A stretch of DNA of 59,507 bases, taken from assembly GCA_017476605.1 (NCBI GenBank), contig JAFUZM010000058.1:1-59507 (forward strand), in the 5' to 3' direction. Under the pieces are notes generated by a model. That model was given only the letters and a program-made list of their open reading frames with translations, ran no database searches and had not been told where the DNA came from. The first letter of the stretch is position 1, and each line of letters begins with the position of its first letter. The translations under genes were made by a program, and so were the position numbers. Origin of the DNA: Clostridia bacterium. GTDB lineage: Bacteria; Bacillota; Clostridia; Christensenellales; Aristaeellaceae. Shown in pieces: positions 43,932 to 52,617 of this stretch.

Positions 43932-44660
43932 TCAAGTATAGCGAAAAAAGGTAACACCTAAGCGTTGCTTTTTAGTCATTCCATCAATGGACCTGAGAGA
44001 AATGCGGCCATGCCCTGCAACGGAAAGCATCGTGCCTTCCTCCACCTGCACATCCACTTTCTCGCAGGGAACATGATTCACCTTCACATGTCCTGCGTGA
44101 ATCATTGCGGAGGATTCGGACCTTGACATGCGGTATGCCTCTGCAACCACTGCATCCAGCCTCAGGGAGGACACCGTCCCCCGAAAGTACTCTCCTTTCG
44201 GCGGCGGAATCCGCGCTGCACTGTCCATCTGGACGAAATGAAGTTTCGTTCTGCCTGCGCTGCTCAGTGCTTCCATCACAAACGTGCTGATCTGCTCTGA
44301 GGCAAACAGGTAGACGGACGATTCATCAAAAATAATATCTCCAATACAGTCCCGTGTCAAGCCCAAACCCATGGCGGCACCTAAAACATCCCGGTGGCTG
44401 ATGGATCCAAACCTTGAATCAAAGGAACTTTTAAGCAAAACCAGCGAAAACTCAGAGCGCTCCGGCAGGTAATCCTCTGAAACCGCACCAATACGCCGCT
44501 CCGCATCCTCATACCCGCCCCAAAGGCTGGGCGTGACATCATTTTTCTTACAGTCCCGCTCAAATTCGATGGACTCCGCCGGATCCAGAAACCGCGTAAA
44601 GCGGGCAATGCCCGTCTTTTTTACGGAGCGGATCAGGCCAAGCAGCGCTTTTTCATCCAT
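43932..44660 (-). CDS. ylmH: YlmH-type S4 RNA-binding protein
   Basis: A 242-residue protein with an N-terminal YlmH domain (TRFLDPAESIEFERDCKK, SHRDVLGAAMGLGLTRDCIG) and a C-terminal S4 domain (about 175-240: LRLDAVVAEAYRMSRSESSA, HVKVNHVPCEKVD). Relatives work in cell division and, as reported for Bacillus, in rescuing stalled ribosomal subunits. It starts two bases after the sepF stop. Confidence 0.93.
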   Translation of the reverse strand: MDEKALLGLIRSVKKTGIARFTRFLDPAESIEFERDCKKNDVTPSLWGGYEDAERRIGAVSEDYLPERSEFSLVLLKSSFDSRFGSISHRDVLGAAMGLGLTRDCIGDIIFDESSVYLFASEQISTFVMEALSSAGRTKLHFVQMDSAARIPPPKGEYFRGTVSSLRLDAVVAEAYRMSRSESSAMIHAGHVKVNHVPCEKVDVQVEEGTMLSVAGHGRISLRSIDGMTKKQRLGVTFFRYT

Positions 44661-44662
44661 AA

Positions 44663-45250
44663 TCAGCGATACCTTTTCTGTCCAGGGGCAGCGACACTCG
44701 GCTCTATGACAATCACACTGGCCGGCGCCAGCAGATAGGACAAATGCGCAATCTTAATCATTCTCCCCGATAATGCAAAGGCCGCACCGCTCAGTAAATC
44801 CACAATCCTGCTGCAGTCTTTGGGATCCACAAATTCAAGATTGAGCATGATGCTTTCCCCGTTGATGAGATAGTGAATAATGTCCCTGCATTCCTCAATC
44901 TGTCTCACCTGGAAAACCCGCTCGCGATGCTGCTCTGCCTCCCTCACAGAGGTAAGCCGGCTGTCAAGAATCACATTCCCGGATATCACCTGCGTCGGTG
45001 CTGAACCAGTGGTTCCCTGCGTTGGCGTAGACTTTTTGGGGGTCGGATGCGGGGGCTCTGCCTCTTCCTCGCGATCCTCTTCACGTCTGAACAGGTTTTT
45101 GATTCGACCGAAAAGCCCTACGCTTTCCTCCTCATCCTCATCGTCCTCTTCATCCTCAAACTCGCCGTCCTCTGTCTCCTCGGGTTCTTCGGTTTCGTCC
45201 TCCGCTGCGCCTACAAAACCCAGTTTCTTAAAGCCGTCGATCAAACTCAT
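44663..45250 (-). CDS. sepF: Cell division protein SepF
   Basis: FtsZ membrane anchor and partner, 195 residues. The N-terminal amphipathic helix is LIDGFKKLGFVG, followed by a long acidic linker. The C-terminal SepF domain (about 105-190) has DIIHYLINGESIMLNLEFVD and RIVDLLSGAAFALSGRM, then YLLAPASVIV. It is in the standard cluster between yggS and ylmH. A ylmG/yggT gene is missing from its usual place between them. Confidence 0.95.
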   Translation of the reverse strand: MSLIDGFKKLGFVGAAEDETEEPEETEDGEFEDEEDDEDEEESVGLFGRIKNLFRREEDREEEAEPPHPTPKKSTPTQGTTGSAPTQVISGNVILDSRLTSVREAEQHRERVFQVRQIEECRDIIHYLINGESIMLNLEFVDPKDCSRIVDLLSGAAFALSGRMIKIAHLSYLLAPASVIVIEPSVAAPGQKRYR

Positions 45251-45277
45251 CTAAACTCGCTCCTAAAGCTACATTGA

Positions 45278-45958
45278 TCAATAGAACCGCTCGCCAAAGA
45301 TGGCAGAACCGATTCGAACATGTGTAGCACCTGCGCGAACAGCATAAAGATAATCCTCCGACATCCCCATGGAAAGCTCCGAGATGTCCGTACCTGCTAC
45401 TGCTTCAAGCCGTGCCTTCTCAAATAGATCCCTCATCTGATGAAACAGAGGAATCAGCTCTTCTTTGTTCTCAGCATTTGGCATAACACACATCATGCCT
45501 TTGACATGAAGGCCTGTCAACGCTGCACATTGTCTTATGAATGGAAACAGCGTATCCGGCGAAATGCCGCCCTTCTGCGGCTCATTCCCTATATTGATCT
45601 GAATAAGCACAGGCATCCGAAGATTTCGCTGTTTTGCTCTCCGATCAATCTCCTCGGCCAGTTCCATGCGGTCAAGAGACTGAATTTGAGAGACTTTGTC
45701 TATTATATTCCGAACTTTATTAATTTGCAACCGCCCAATAAAATCAAATTTCAGGCGGGAATCCACATTTCCATATTTCTCAAGGATTTCCTGCGCACGA
45801 TTCTCCCCAATGCGCCGGATGGAGGACCCAAGCACCTCATTGATCCGATCTGCCGATACCGTTTTGGTTACCGCGATAATCTCAGGGGTATGCTCCCAAC
45901 CTGCAGATGCCTCCTCAATGCTTTTCTGAATGGCCTCAATTCTCTCAACAATGGTCAT
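45278..45958 (-). CDS. yggS: YggS family PLP homeostasis protein
   Basis: A PLP-binding protein of 226 residues from ATG 45958, linked to vitamin B6 and amino-acid balance. It has a TIM barrel with EIIAVTKTVSADRI (PLP Lys), GENRAQEILEKY, FIGRLQINKVR, VLIQINIGNEPQKGGI, LSMGMSEDYLYAV and HVRIGSAIFGER. The frame is open 12 bases upstream. It follows the HlyD-like gene closely. Confidence 0.96.
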   Translation of the reverse strand: MTIVERIEAIQKSIEEASAGWEHTPEIIAVTKTVSADRINEVLGSSIRRIGENRAQEILEKYGNVDSRLKFDFIGRLQINKVRNIIDKVSQIQSLDRMELAEEIDRRAKQRNLRMPVLIQINIGNEPQKGGISPDTLFPFIRQCAALTGLHVKGMMCVMPNAENKEELIPLFHQMRDLFEKARLEAVAGTDISELSMGMSEDYLYAVRAGATHVRIGSAIFGERFY

Positions 45959-45966
45959 GATTGTCC

Positions 45967-47205
45967 TCACTGTAAAATCTGGACCGGCTTTCCCTGGTCA
46001 AGCGGTGATCCGCTCTCCACCGGCCGAACAAAAACCTGATTCCCGTCCGCAGGGGTGACATAGACCTCCACGGCCACCTGCTTGTCTCCGTCAAGTACGA
46101 TGACGTATCTCTTTCCATCCCCCGGCTCATAGAGCACGGACTGAGGAAGATAATAGCCCTGTGTAAAGTTGCCAACCTGGGCAGCACAGGTGCGAATATT
46201 CAATACATTGGTCACATCCTGGGAAACCCGCAGGCGAAGAAGAAGGTCATTTCCGATTCGCGTAAAGGATTCAAGATGTCCGGTCACCGGATAATCATCA
46301 AAGCCCTCAAGGACAATCCTGCAGTCGTCGCCGATGGTGGGGTTCCAGTCCTTATCCTGACAGAGGAAAAGGGCATACCACCCGCTCGGGTCCACCGTCC
46401 GGTAGATCGACTTGTTTCCTCTTGCGACCATCGACTGCTCCGGCAGAATGCCCCGAATGACGTCACGGACCTCCGCCGGTCCCAACTGGGCATACGTATT
46501 TGAGTTGATCGTGCTTTCGTATCCATCCGTATAAAAGCTGACCAGACATTCCTCGGTGGCCGAATAGGTGGTTGTCCAGCTCTCAATCTTTTTGAGCTGA
46601 TCATTTTCAACCTTATACAGCTCGGAGAGCGTCTGATCATCCGGATACTTGGCTTTTAAATAGGACTTTCTCGCATTCAGCTCACTGGTAATCTGGCGTT
46701 CAAGATTTGCAAGGCTTCCCTCTGCTTTCCCCTGGACCAGAATGCGGACCTGACCCGCCAGCTCGCTGATGGTCGAATTGGTATTCTCAAGAGCCGCATC
46801 GACATAGGAGGAGAAAACCTGCGCCATATGGTATGACTGGATCTGCTCCCGATATGCCCGCAGCCGATTGATTTCGGTCTGATTATATCCGGAGGAATAT
46901 ACTCTGCAGATGATATCCGAACGATTTAAGTGACTTCCCTCCGCAGCGACAAATTCGATCGTCGTGTTGCTCTCTGTCTCTCTCACCGTTTCTGCTCTGG
47001 CGACAACCAATGTTCCACGGTACATATTTCCATTCAGGCTTTGCTGCGGAATCACCGTCGTCTGCTGCGGAATCAGAAGCGGAACGACAAAATAAATGAA
47101 AGCAAAAATGGCAAGCGCCAGGATCACCAGAAGAACGATGATGCCAACTTGTCGCCCTCTCTGCCTCCGCTTTGCCTTTTTTGTCTTCTTTGACTTTTTT
47201 GCCAT
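45967..47205 (-). CDS. HlyD-like membrane-fusion protein family protein
   Basis: A 412-residue protein. It has a very basic N-terminal stretch (KKSKKTKKAKRRQRGR), one membrane helix at about 20-43, then a long outer part. The first beta segment (VARAETVRETESNTTIEFVA) and the paired coiled coil (about 105-200, with NRLRAYREQIQSYHM) fit the HlyD biotin-lipoyl-like fold, and the later beta barrel has YYLPQSVLYEPG. Such proteins normally work with ABC exporters, but none is near. In Clostridia, a gene of this kind often sits upstream of yggS and sepF, which suggests a division or wall role; that is inference. Confidence 0.75.
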   Translation of the reverse strand: MAKKSKKTKKAKRRQRGRQVGIIVLLVILALAIFAFIYFVVPLLIPQQTTVIPQQSLNGNMYRGTLVVARAETVRETESNTTIEFVAAEGSHLNRSDIICRVYSSGYNQTEINRLRAYREQIQSYHMAQVFSSYVDAALENTNSTISELAGQVRILVQGKAEGSLANLERQITSELNARKSYLKAKYPDDQTLSELYKVENDQLKKIESWTTTYSATEECLVSFYTDGYESTINSNTYAQLGPAEVRDVIRGILPEQSMVARGNKSIYRTVDPSGWYALFLCQDKDWNPTIGDDCRIVLEGFDDYPVTGHLESFTRIGNDLLLRLRVSQDVTNVLNIRTCAAQVGNFTQGYYLPQSVLYEPGDGKRYVIVLDGDKQVAVEVYVTPADGNQVFVRPVESGSPLDQGKPVQILQ

Positions 47206-47240
47206 GAATACATTCCTTTGTGATGATCACCAAAAGTCTG

Positions 47241-48212
47241 CTATTCAAGAGGTTTTGATGTTTTCCTGAAGACCTCAAGATAACAGCGTTCCCCGCTTAT
47301 GACGATTTCATACCGCGAAAGGCAGTCAAATTCCTCTGTCCTGCGCAGCACCCGTCCTTTATCCGTCGGATAAAAGGTCACAAGCGTTCCGTTCGGTTTC
47401 AGAATAGATGCTGCCTCACGGACTACGCCCCGCATTGCATCCTCCTGAACGGAAAAACTTCCCTTTGGTGCGATGCAGAGAAGGGCTGCCTGCTGCGATC
47501 CCGGTTCAATCCCCGTATATCCCGGGGAACCCGGAAGCAGATGAAGCCTGGGAACCCGGATGTTTTCTTTCTTTCCCTTAATCTGAGAGGCATAGACCGC
47601 CGAAATATTCCCGGCTCCCTGTGAGGCCAGTGCCTCGGGAAGATTGGGTCCGGTGAGTCCCAGAATGGTCGCATTCTCGCCTTTAGGCGCTGCCAGAAAT
47701 GCAATGATCTCGCAGAGATCTCTGCGAAGCGGATCTGCACTTTTCGCCACATTGTGCTTTCCAAGGCGCCAGAGAAAATACAGGCCCTCCGGGCGCAGAT
47801 TGACCCAGAGCTCCACTTCGGGTCTCAGTCTGTTTGACACCATCCCGGTTTGCTCGGAGATATTTTTCTCAAGCATCTGCACATAGCGCATATTGCAGGC
47901 CACGGGCGTTCCGTTTTCTGCCGTGATGATGCGGAACTGCTTTCCCTGAATCGATTCGAAATCAAAGCGGTCCAGCCAGGAATCCGTTGCACTCAATTGT
48001 CTGAGGCCGGAATCCAGATCCTTCTGAGGGCGCATCTGTGAAAGAAGAAGGTAGGTGCGATGCACAAACGGCAGATCCGGATCGCGGACCGATTTATACA
48101 TGGCCAGTCCCGGATAGATTCTATTGACCGACACGCCTCCGGTTTTCCTCAGCGCAGCTTCCACCGGTTCCTCAAGCCCCTCGATAAAGGTCGATACATA
48201 TTCTTTTTTCAT
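47241..48212 (-). CDS. THUMP/methyltransferase-like protein with degenerate catalytic motifs
   Basis: A 323-residue protein. The N-terminal part (FIEGLEEPVEAALRKTGG, FVHRTYLLLSQM) and middle (WVNLRPEGLYFLWRLGKHN) resemble THUMP-domain RNA methyltransferases of TrmN/RlmL type. The Rossmann region that should carry DPxCGSG reads APKGENATILGLTGPN, and the place of the DPPY catalytic motif reads CIAPKGSFS. The SAM and catalytic residues therefore seem lost, so it may be an inactive RNA-binding relative. The C-terminus has EAASILKPNGTLVTF, typical of the methyltransferase fold. GAGG precedes the ATG. Confidence 0.6.
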   Translation of the reverse strand: MKKEYVSTFIEGLEEPVEAALRKTGGVSVNRIYPGLAMYKSVRDPDLPFVHRTYLLLSQMRPQKDLDSGLRQLSATDSWLDRFDFESIQGKQFRIITAENGTPVACNMRYVQMLEKNISEQTGMVSNRLRPEVELWVNLRPEGLYFLWRLGKHNVAKSADPLRRDLCEIIAFLAAPKGENATILGLTGPNLPEALASQGAGNISAVYASQIKGKKENIRVPRLHLLPGSPGYTGIEPGSQQAALLCIAPKGSFSVQEDAMRGVVREAASILKPNGTLVTFYPTDKGRVLRRTEEFDCLSRYEIVISGERCYLEVFRKTSKPLE

Positions 48213-48220
48213 GAATATCC

Positions 48221-48775
48221 TCAGTAATGTTTATGATTCTTCTGATTATTTCGGCGATAATGCGCCCGTTCCAGATGATTGTTTCTGTAGTCAAACAGGG
48301 AATGATAATAGGCATCCCCATAATTATACAGTTGTCCCGTTCGAAGCATATGCATAATTCTGGGAATCGTACACCAGCGGACCTCGGAAACCTCCTCTTC
48401 CTGAAGGTCAAACTCCTCCTCCGCCCGGTCAATACGAATGCAGTATACACTGCAAAAGGAGATGGTACGCCGCATTTTAAAAACCAGATTCATCTCCTCT
48501 GGCTTTGCCTCAACCCCCAGCTCCTCCCGCAGTTCCCGGATTGCAGCTGTAAGTGCGTCCTCTCCGCTCAGCGCAGAGCCGCCTGTTGCCGCCCAGATTC
48601 CGGGTTTCCACTGGACATTTTCCGCTCTTTTCTGAATCAGGAATGCCCCTGATTTGTTCATAGGCCAGATGTGCACCCCGATATGATAGAGTCCGGCCGG
48701 AATTTCTTCTCCGCGCACCAGTTTTCTGTCAACCTTGTTTCCCTGTGCATCATATAGATCCCAGATTTCTGCCAT
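48221..48775 (-). CDS. Nudix hydrolase
   Basis: From ATG 48775 (AGGAG nine bases upstream) it is 184 residues. The Nudix box reads GSALSGEDALTAAIRELREE and then LG, matching Gx5Ex7REUxEExGU. It opens with DLYDAQGNKVDRKLVRGEEI, a pattern of the isopentenyl-diphosphate isomerase-like Nudix subfamily (YfcD-like). The C-terminal tail is basic (HYRRNNQKNHKHY). The substrate is unknown. It follows fprA by 20 bases and precedes the THUMP-like gene. Confidence 0.88.
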   Translation of the reverse strand: MAEIWDLYDAQGNKVDRKLVRGEEIPAGLYHIGVHIWPMNKSGAFLIQKRAENVQWKPGIWAATGGSALSGEDALTAAIRELREELGVEAKPEEMNLVFKMRRTISFCSVYCIRIDRAEEEFDLQEEEVSEVRWCTIPRIMHMLRTGQLYNYGDAYYHSLFDYRNNHLERAHYRRNNQKNHKHY

Positions 48776-48794
48776 GGACTTTTTCTCCTGCGTT

Positions 48795-49949
48795 TTATCG
48801 AGCAATCTTTTCCGCCAGTCGAGCAATCTCCTCACGATTCTTTTCATTCATGGATGAACGAATCGTAATCACATCCTCAAGGATTTCCATTCCCTTCATC
48901 GTCTCGAGCACACCGCGCATATGCTTTGCTGCCATCGGTGCCCATGTTCCGTTTTCAATCAGACCTACGGTTCGATTCTGAAGATTTTTCGCTTTCAGTG
49001 TAAGAAGGTACTGCTCCATTGCAGGCATATAGGCAGCATCATAGGTGGTCGATGCCAGGATAAGATGCTTGTGCTTGAAGGCTTCTGCCACCGCATAGGA
49101 TTTATGGGTACGCGCCAGATCAATCAGGGTGACCTCGTTGCCAAGGGCAATCAGCGTCTTTTCCATGAGCTCGGCGGCTGCTCTGGTATTGCCATGGAAG
49201 CCGGCATAGGCAACCAGCGTTCCGCTGTCCTCCGGCTCATATCCGGACCACTTCTCATAGAGGCTCAGGACAGAGGCAATCTCCTCTCCCTCAAGATCCG
49301 GTCCGTGCAGCGGACAGATCCTTTCGATATCAAGACCCGCTGCCTTCTTAAGCACAGCCTTCACCTGCGTTCCGTATTTTCCGACGATATTTGTATAATA
49401 CCGTCTTCCTTCATCCGTCCAGGGATAGCTCTTCTCTGCAGGTCCAAACCGTCCAAACGCATCTGCGGAAAACAGCACCTTCTCCACCGGCAGATAGCAG
49501 AACATGACCTCCGGCCAGTGAACCATCGGAGCAAAGATGAACTTCATTTCCGACTCGCCGAAGAAATAGGAATCGCCATCCTTCGCGACCACCCGCTTCT
49601 GTGCAGGTGCTTCGCCACCGAAAAACTGATCCAGCATGGCAAATGTCTTGGCATTTCCCACCAACTCAATGTCCGGGTACAGTTTAACAAGCGCCTTGAT
49701 CGAGCCGGAATGATCCGGTTCCATGTGAGAGATCACCAGAGCCTTGGGCGAACGTCCATCCAGCTTTCTTACAATGCTGGCCATCCAGTCATCACAGACC
49801 CTGGCGTCCGCTGTATCCATCACGACAATTTCATCTCCCATAAGAAGGGCTGAATTGTATGAAATGCCATCCGGAATCGGATACTGGCCCTCAAACAGGT
49901 CTGTTTTATCATCATGCATTTGAATCCGTTCAATGGTCATCTCTTTCAT
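48795..49949 (-). CDS. fprA: FprA-type flavo-diiron protein
   Basis: Oxygen- or NO-reducing flavoprotein, a defence of anaerobes. From ATG 49949 it is 384 residues (a GTG 15 bases upstream is possible). The metallo-beta-lactamase part has the diiron motif SHMEPDHSGSIK (HxExDH) and further ligands in MVHWPEVMF and CPLHGPDL. The flavodoxin domain (about 245 onward) has VAYAGFHGNTRAAAE, the FMN phosphate loop. No rubredoxin or other reductase gene is adjacent. Such a gene supports an anaerobic host. Confidence 0.94.
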   Translation of the reverse strand: MKEMTIERIQMHDDKTDLFEGQYPIPDGISYNSALLMGDEIVVMDTADARVCDDWMASIVRKLDGRSPKALVISHMEPDHSGSIKALVKLYPDIELVGNAKTFAMLDQFFGGEAPAQKRVVAKDGDSYFFGESEMKFIFAPMVHWPEVMFCYLPVEKVLFSADAFGRFGPAEKSYPWTDEGRRYYTNIVGKYGTQVKAVLKKAAGLDIERICPLHGPDLEGEEIASVLSLYEKWSGYEPEDSGTLVAYAGFHGNTRAAAELMEKTLIALGNEVTLIDLARTHKSYAVAEAFKHKHLILASTTYDAAYMPAMEQYLLTLKAKNLQNRTVGLIENGTWAPMAAKHMRGVLETMKGMEILEDVITIRSSMNEKNREEIARLAEKIAR

Positions 49950-49972
49950 CGTTCCTATCCTCACTTGTCTTT

Positions 49973-50956
49973 CTAAATTTCATTATGGAAAAAGGCGTTG
50001 ATCTTCTCCTCTAACTGGGCATATGTTTCAATCAGGTTGATTTCCCGTCTCAAGGATACGGCATCCCGCATCCCGCGGATATACTTCTGTGTATGCCGCC
50101 GCATTTCCCGGATGCCGATCATTTCGCCCTTAAAGCTGACCAGCTCCCTTGCATGCCGCAGCAGCATGTCCCTTTTTTCAAGAAGAGATGGCATGATGGG
50201 CACATGCCCATCGAGCAGCATCCGGATTTCTCTGAAAATAAACGGATTTCCCTCTGCCGCTCTCCCGACGGCGACTCCGTCGCAGCCCGTCTCCTCAACC
50301 ATCCGTCGTGCATCCTCAGCGCACTCAATGTCTCCGTTTCCGATGATCGGTATGGAGACAGCGCGTTTTAAATCCCGAATGGCCTTCCAGTCTGCCTCTC
50401 CGGAATAATACTGATTTCTCGTTCTGGCATGCAGGGTAATCAGGGAAACGCCCGCCTTCTCTGCCATCTCCCCGGCTTTTAAAAAGGCGCTCCTGTCATC
50501 TCCGAATCCCAGCCGCATTTTTACGCTGACCGGCACATGACTGGCCTTTACAATCGGACAGAGCAGGTCATACAGACGGTCCGGCGATTTGAGCAGTGCA
50601 CTTCCATCCCCGCTTGAGCACACCTTGGGGACCGGACATCCCATGTTGATGTCCACCATGAAATAGTCCGGCCGCATCGACAGCTCCTCTGTCGCTGCAG
50701 CAAGAACCGCGGGATCATGTCCAAAAAGCTGAAGCGCCACCTTCCCCTTCTCCGCCCCATCGGTTTTAAGAAGCAGGGAAGCCGCACCATGCTTTGCGCC
50801 GTTCATCGTGAATCCCTTGGCACTGACCATCTCAGTTACGGCATATACTGCGCCCATTTCAAGACAGATCCGCCGAAACGGCATATCCGTTACCCCGGCC
50901 ATTGGAGCAAGGACAGCGCCCTTTTTCAGCTCTTTAAGAAAGGCTGCCTCCATCAC
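49973..50956 (-). CDS. dusB: tRNA-dihydrouridine synthase (DusB)
   Basis: Flavin enzyme that makes dihydrouridine in tRNA; 327 residues. It has LAPMAGVTDMPFRRICLEMG, FMVDINMGCPVPKVCSSG with the catalytic Cys, VPVSVKMRLGF, LITLHARTRNQYYSG, IPIIGNGDI and DGVAVGRAAEGNPFIF. It overlaps the previous gene by four bases (ATGA). Confidence 0.95.
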   Translation of the reverse strand: MMEAAFLKELKKGAVLAPMAGVTDMPFRRICLEMGAVYAVTEMVSAKGFTMNGAKHGAASLLLKTDGAEKGKVALQLFGHDPAVLAAATEELSMRPDYFMVDINMGCPVPKVCSSGDGSALLKSPDRLYDLLCPIVKASHVPVSVKMRLGFGDDRSAFLKAGEMAEKAGVSLITLHARTRNQYYSGEADWKAIRDLKRAVSIPIIGNGDIECAEDARRMVEETGCDGVAVGRAAEGNPFIFREIRMLLDGHVPIMPSLLEKRDMLLRHARELVSFKGEMIGIREMRRHTQKYIRGMRDAVSLRREINLIETYAQLEEKINAFFHNEI

Positions 50957-51492
50957 TGCTCTACCCTTTCAACCAGCTGCATGCCGGAGATTCTCCACCG
51001 GCCTGCATTTCGAACCAGGGATACCCTGTACCGGCAGCTGTCCCATGCAGGTGGGCTTAACCGTTCCTCGCCGCCTGCCTCAATGGCAGCGCCCCTTTTC
51101 TCTGAGAGAATGGTTCCGTTGATATACGGCACGCTCTCAATCACCTCTGCTCTGGCCGTGTTTTCCCATGGCCAGCACCATACAGACAGCATTTTCACCG
51201 TATGGCGGTAGGAGCGGATGGAATAATCCCCATAGGGAGAGGAACCCGTTAACGCCAGGGAGAGCACCGGGTCCTGCGCCAAAAAGTCCTCCTTAAAATA
51301 ATTGGTCAGTGAATCTGCATCCTCGCCGGTCAGCACGACACCGGCTCTTGCATTCAGTCCTTCATCAATCAGAATCCAGATATTGGCCGTATGCATGGCC
51401 AGATAAAAGACCAGAATAAACAGTGCACTGAGAAACGTGATCAGAAAAAAACGCGACAGGACAAAGTCGAGAAATCGCCGTATCCGTTTCAT
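50953..51492 (-). CDS. Single-pass membrane-anchored hypothetical protein
   Basis: A 179-residue protein I do not recognise. It has a basic start (MKRIRRFLDF), one hydrophobic segment at about 13-35 and an outer domain of about 140 residues. That domain is alpha-beta in look, with TGEDADSLTNYFKEDFLAQ and RYRVSLVRNAGRWRISGMQL. The shape suits an exported domain tethered to the membrane, NTF2-like or wall-related at a guess. It sits between ftsY and dusB and shares four bases with dusB. Confidence 0.75.
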   Translation of the reverse strand: MKRIRRFLDFVLSRFFLITFLSALFILVFYLAMHTANIWILIDEGLNARAGVVLTGEDADSLTNYFKEDFLAQDPVLSLALTGSSPYGDYSIRSYRHTVKMLSVWCWPWENTARAEVIESVPYINGTILSEKRGAAIEAGGEERLSPPAWDSCRYRVSLVRNAGRWRISGMQLVERVEQ

Positions 51493-51514
51493 CTGATCCC
51501 CTCCGTTTCAATGT

Positions 51515-52489
51515 TTAGAAAATCGCATCCACAAATGACGCGGCATCAAAGGCCTGCAGGTCCTCAATGCCCTCGCCGACGCCGATATAGCTGACCGGCA
51601 GTCCGAGCTCATCCCGAATGGCAACGGCGATGCCACCCTTGGCGGTTCCATCCAGCTTGGTCAGCACAATGCCCGAAACATCCGTCACCTCAGCAAATGT
51701 CTTTGCCTGCTGGAGGCCGTTTTGCCCGGTGGTCGCATCAATTACCAGATAAGTTCTGACCTCGGCACCCTCATACTCTTTTTTGATGATGCGGTAGATC
51801 TTCCCCAGCTCTTCCATCAGGTTGCGCTTATTGTGAAGACGACCGGCTGTATCGACAATAAGCAGATCCGCCTGCTGTGCCTGTGCTTTCTTGATTCCGT
51901 CAAACACCACTGCCGCAGGATCTGCACCCTCCGCATGGCGCACCAGCGGAACGCCGGCGCGGTCCGCCCATATTTCAAGCTGATCCGCGGCGGCAGCTCT
52001 GAAGGTATCCGCAGCGGCCAGCACGACGCTGTGCCTTGCCGCCTTAAAGCGCATGGACAGCTTTCCGATCGTCGTCGTCTTGCCGACACCGTTCACACCG
52101 ACGATCAGCATGACCATCGGCCATTTCAGCGGATCCCGGGGCTGATCCATGATTTCCTTCAGGATGGTTTTGAGCACTTCTCTCGCTTTACGCGCATCCG
52201 TGATCTTCTGATTGCGAACCCGGGTTTTGAGTTCCTCAATCACCTTATCGCTGGTCCGAACCCCCATATCGCTCATGATCAGGATGTCAACAAGGTTTTC
52301 ATAGAAGTCCTCATCAATGACCTGGGTTGACTCCACCAGCTCATCCACTTTTCCCGCAACATTGTTTCTTGTCTTGGTCAGGCCTTCCCAAAGCCTTGAA
52401 AACATCCCTTTTTTCTCTTCTGTTCTCTCCTGCACAACCTCAGGTTCTGCAGCGGAATCCTTTTTCTTTCCAAATCCAAAGAGCGCCAT
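51515..52489 (-). CDS. ftsY: Signal recognition particle receptor FtsY
   Basis: SRP receptor GTPase at the membrane. From ATG 52489 (GAGGAGG upstream) it is 324 residues. A short acidic N-region is followed by the N domain and the G domain with VGVNGVGKTTTIGKLS, VLAAADTFRAAAADQL, LLIVDTAGRLHNK, LTKLDGTAKGG and PVSYIGVGEGIEDL. An in-frame ATG 99 bases upstream has no ribosome site. It follows smc with a 128-base gap; smc-ftsY is a conserved pair. Confidence 0.97.
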   Translation of the reverse strand: MALFGFGKKKDSAAEPEVVQERTEEKKGMFSRLWEGLTKTRNNVAGKVDELVESTQVIDEDFYENLVDILIMSDMGVRTSDKVIEELKTRVRNQKITDARKAREVLKTILKEIMDQPRDPLKWPMVMLIVGVNGVGKTTTIGKLSMRFKAARHSVVLAAADTFRAAAADQLEIWADRAGVPLVRHAEGADPAAVVFDGIKKAQAQQADLLIVDTAGRLHNKRNLMEELGKIYRIIKKEYEGAEVRTYLVIDATTGQNGLQQAKTFAEVTDVSGIVLTKLDGTAKGGIAVAIRDELGLPVSYIGVGEGIEDLQAFDAASFVDAIF

Positions 52490-52617
52490 ATACGCCTCCT
52501 CTGCAGGTACATTCGATTTTGTTGATTTGCCAAGCCAGTTTGTCAAGTACCTGCCACCTGACAAAACCATCGTGCACGCGATGGGCATGGCTCCGAACCT
52601 TCTTTTCAGGGCATCTT

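Noticed and set aside
52490-52617. Promoter of ftsY at the TTGACA in the smc-ftsY gap
   Set aside because: A TTGACA is present on the minus strand, but no acceptable -10 lies 16-18 bases after it.
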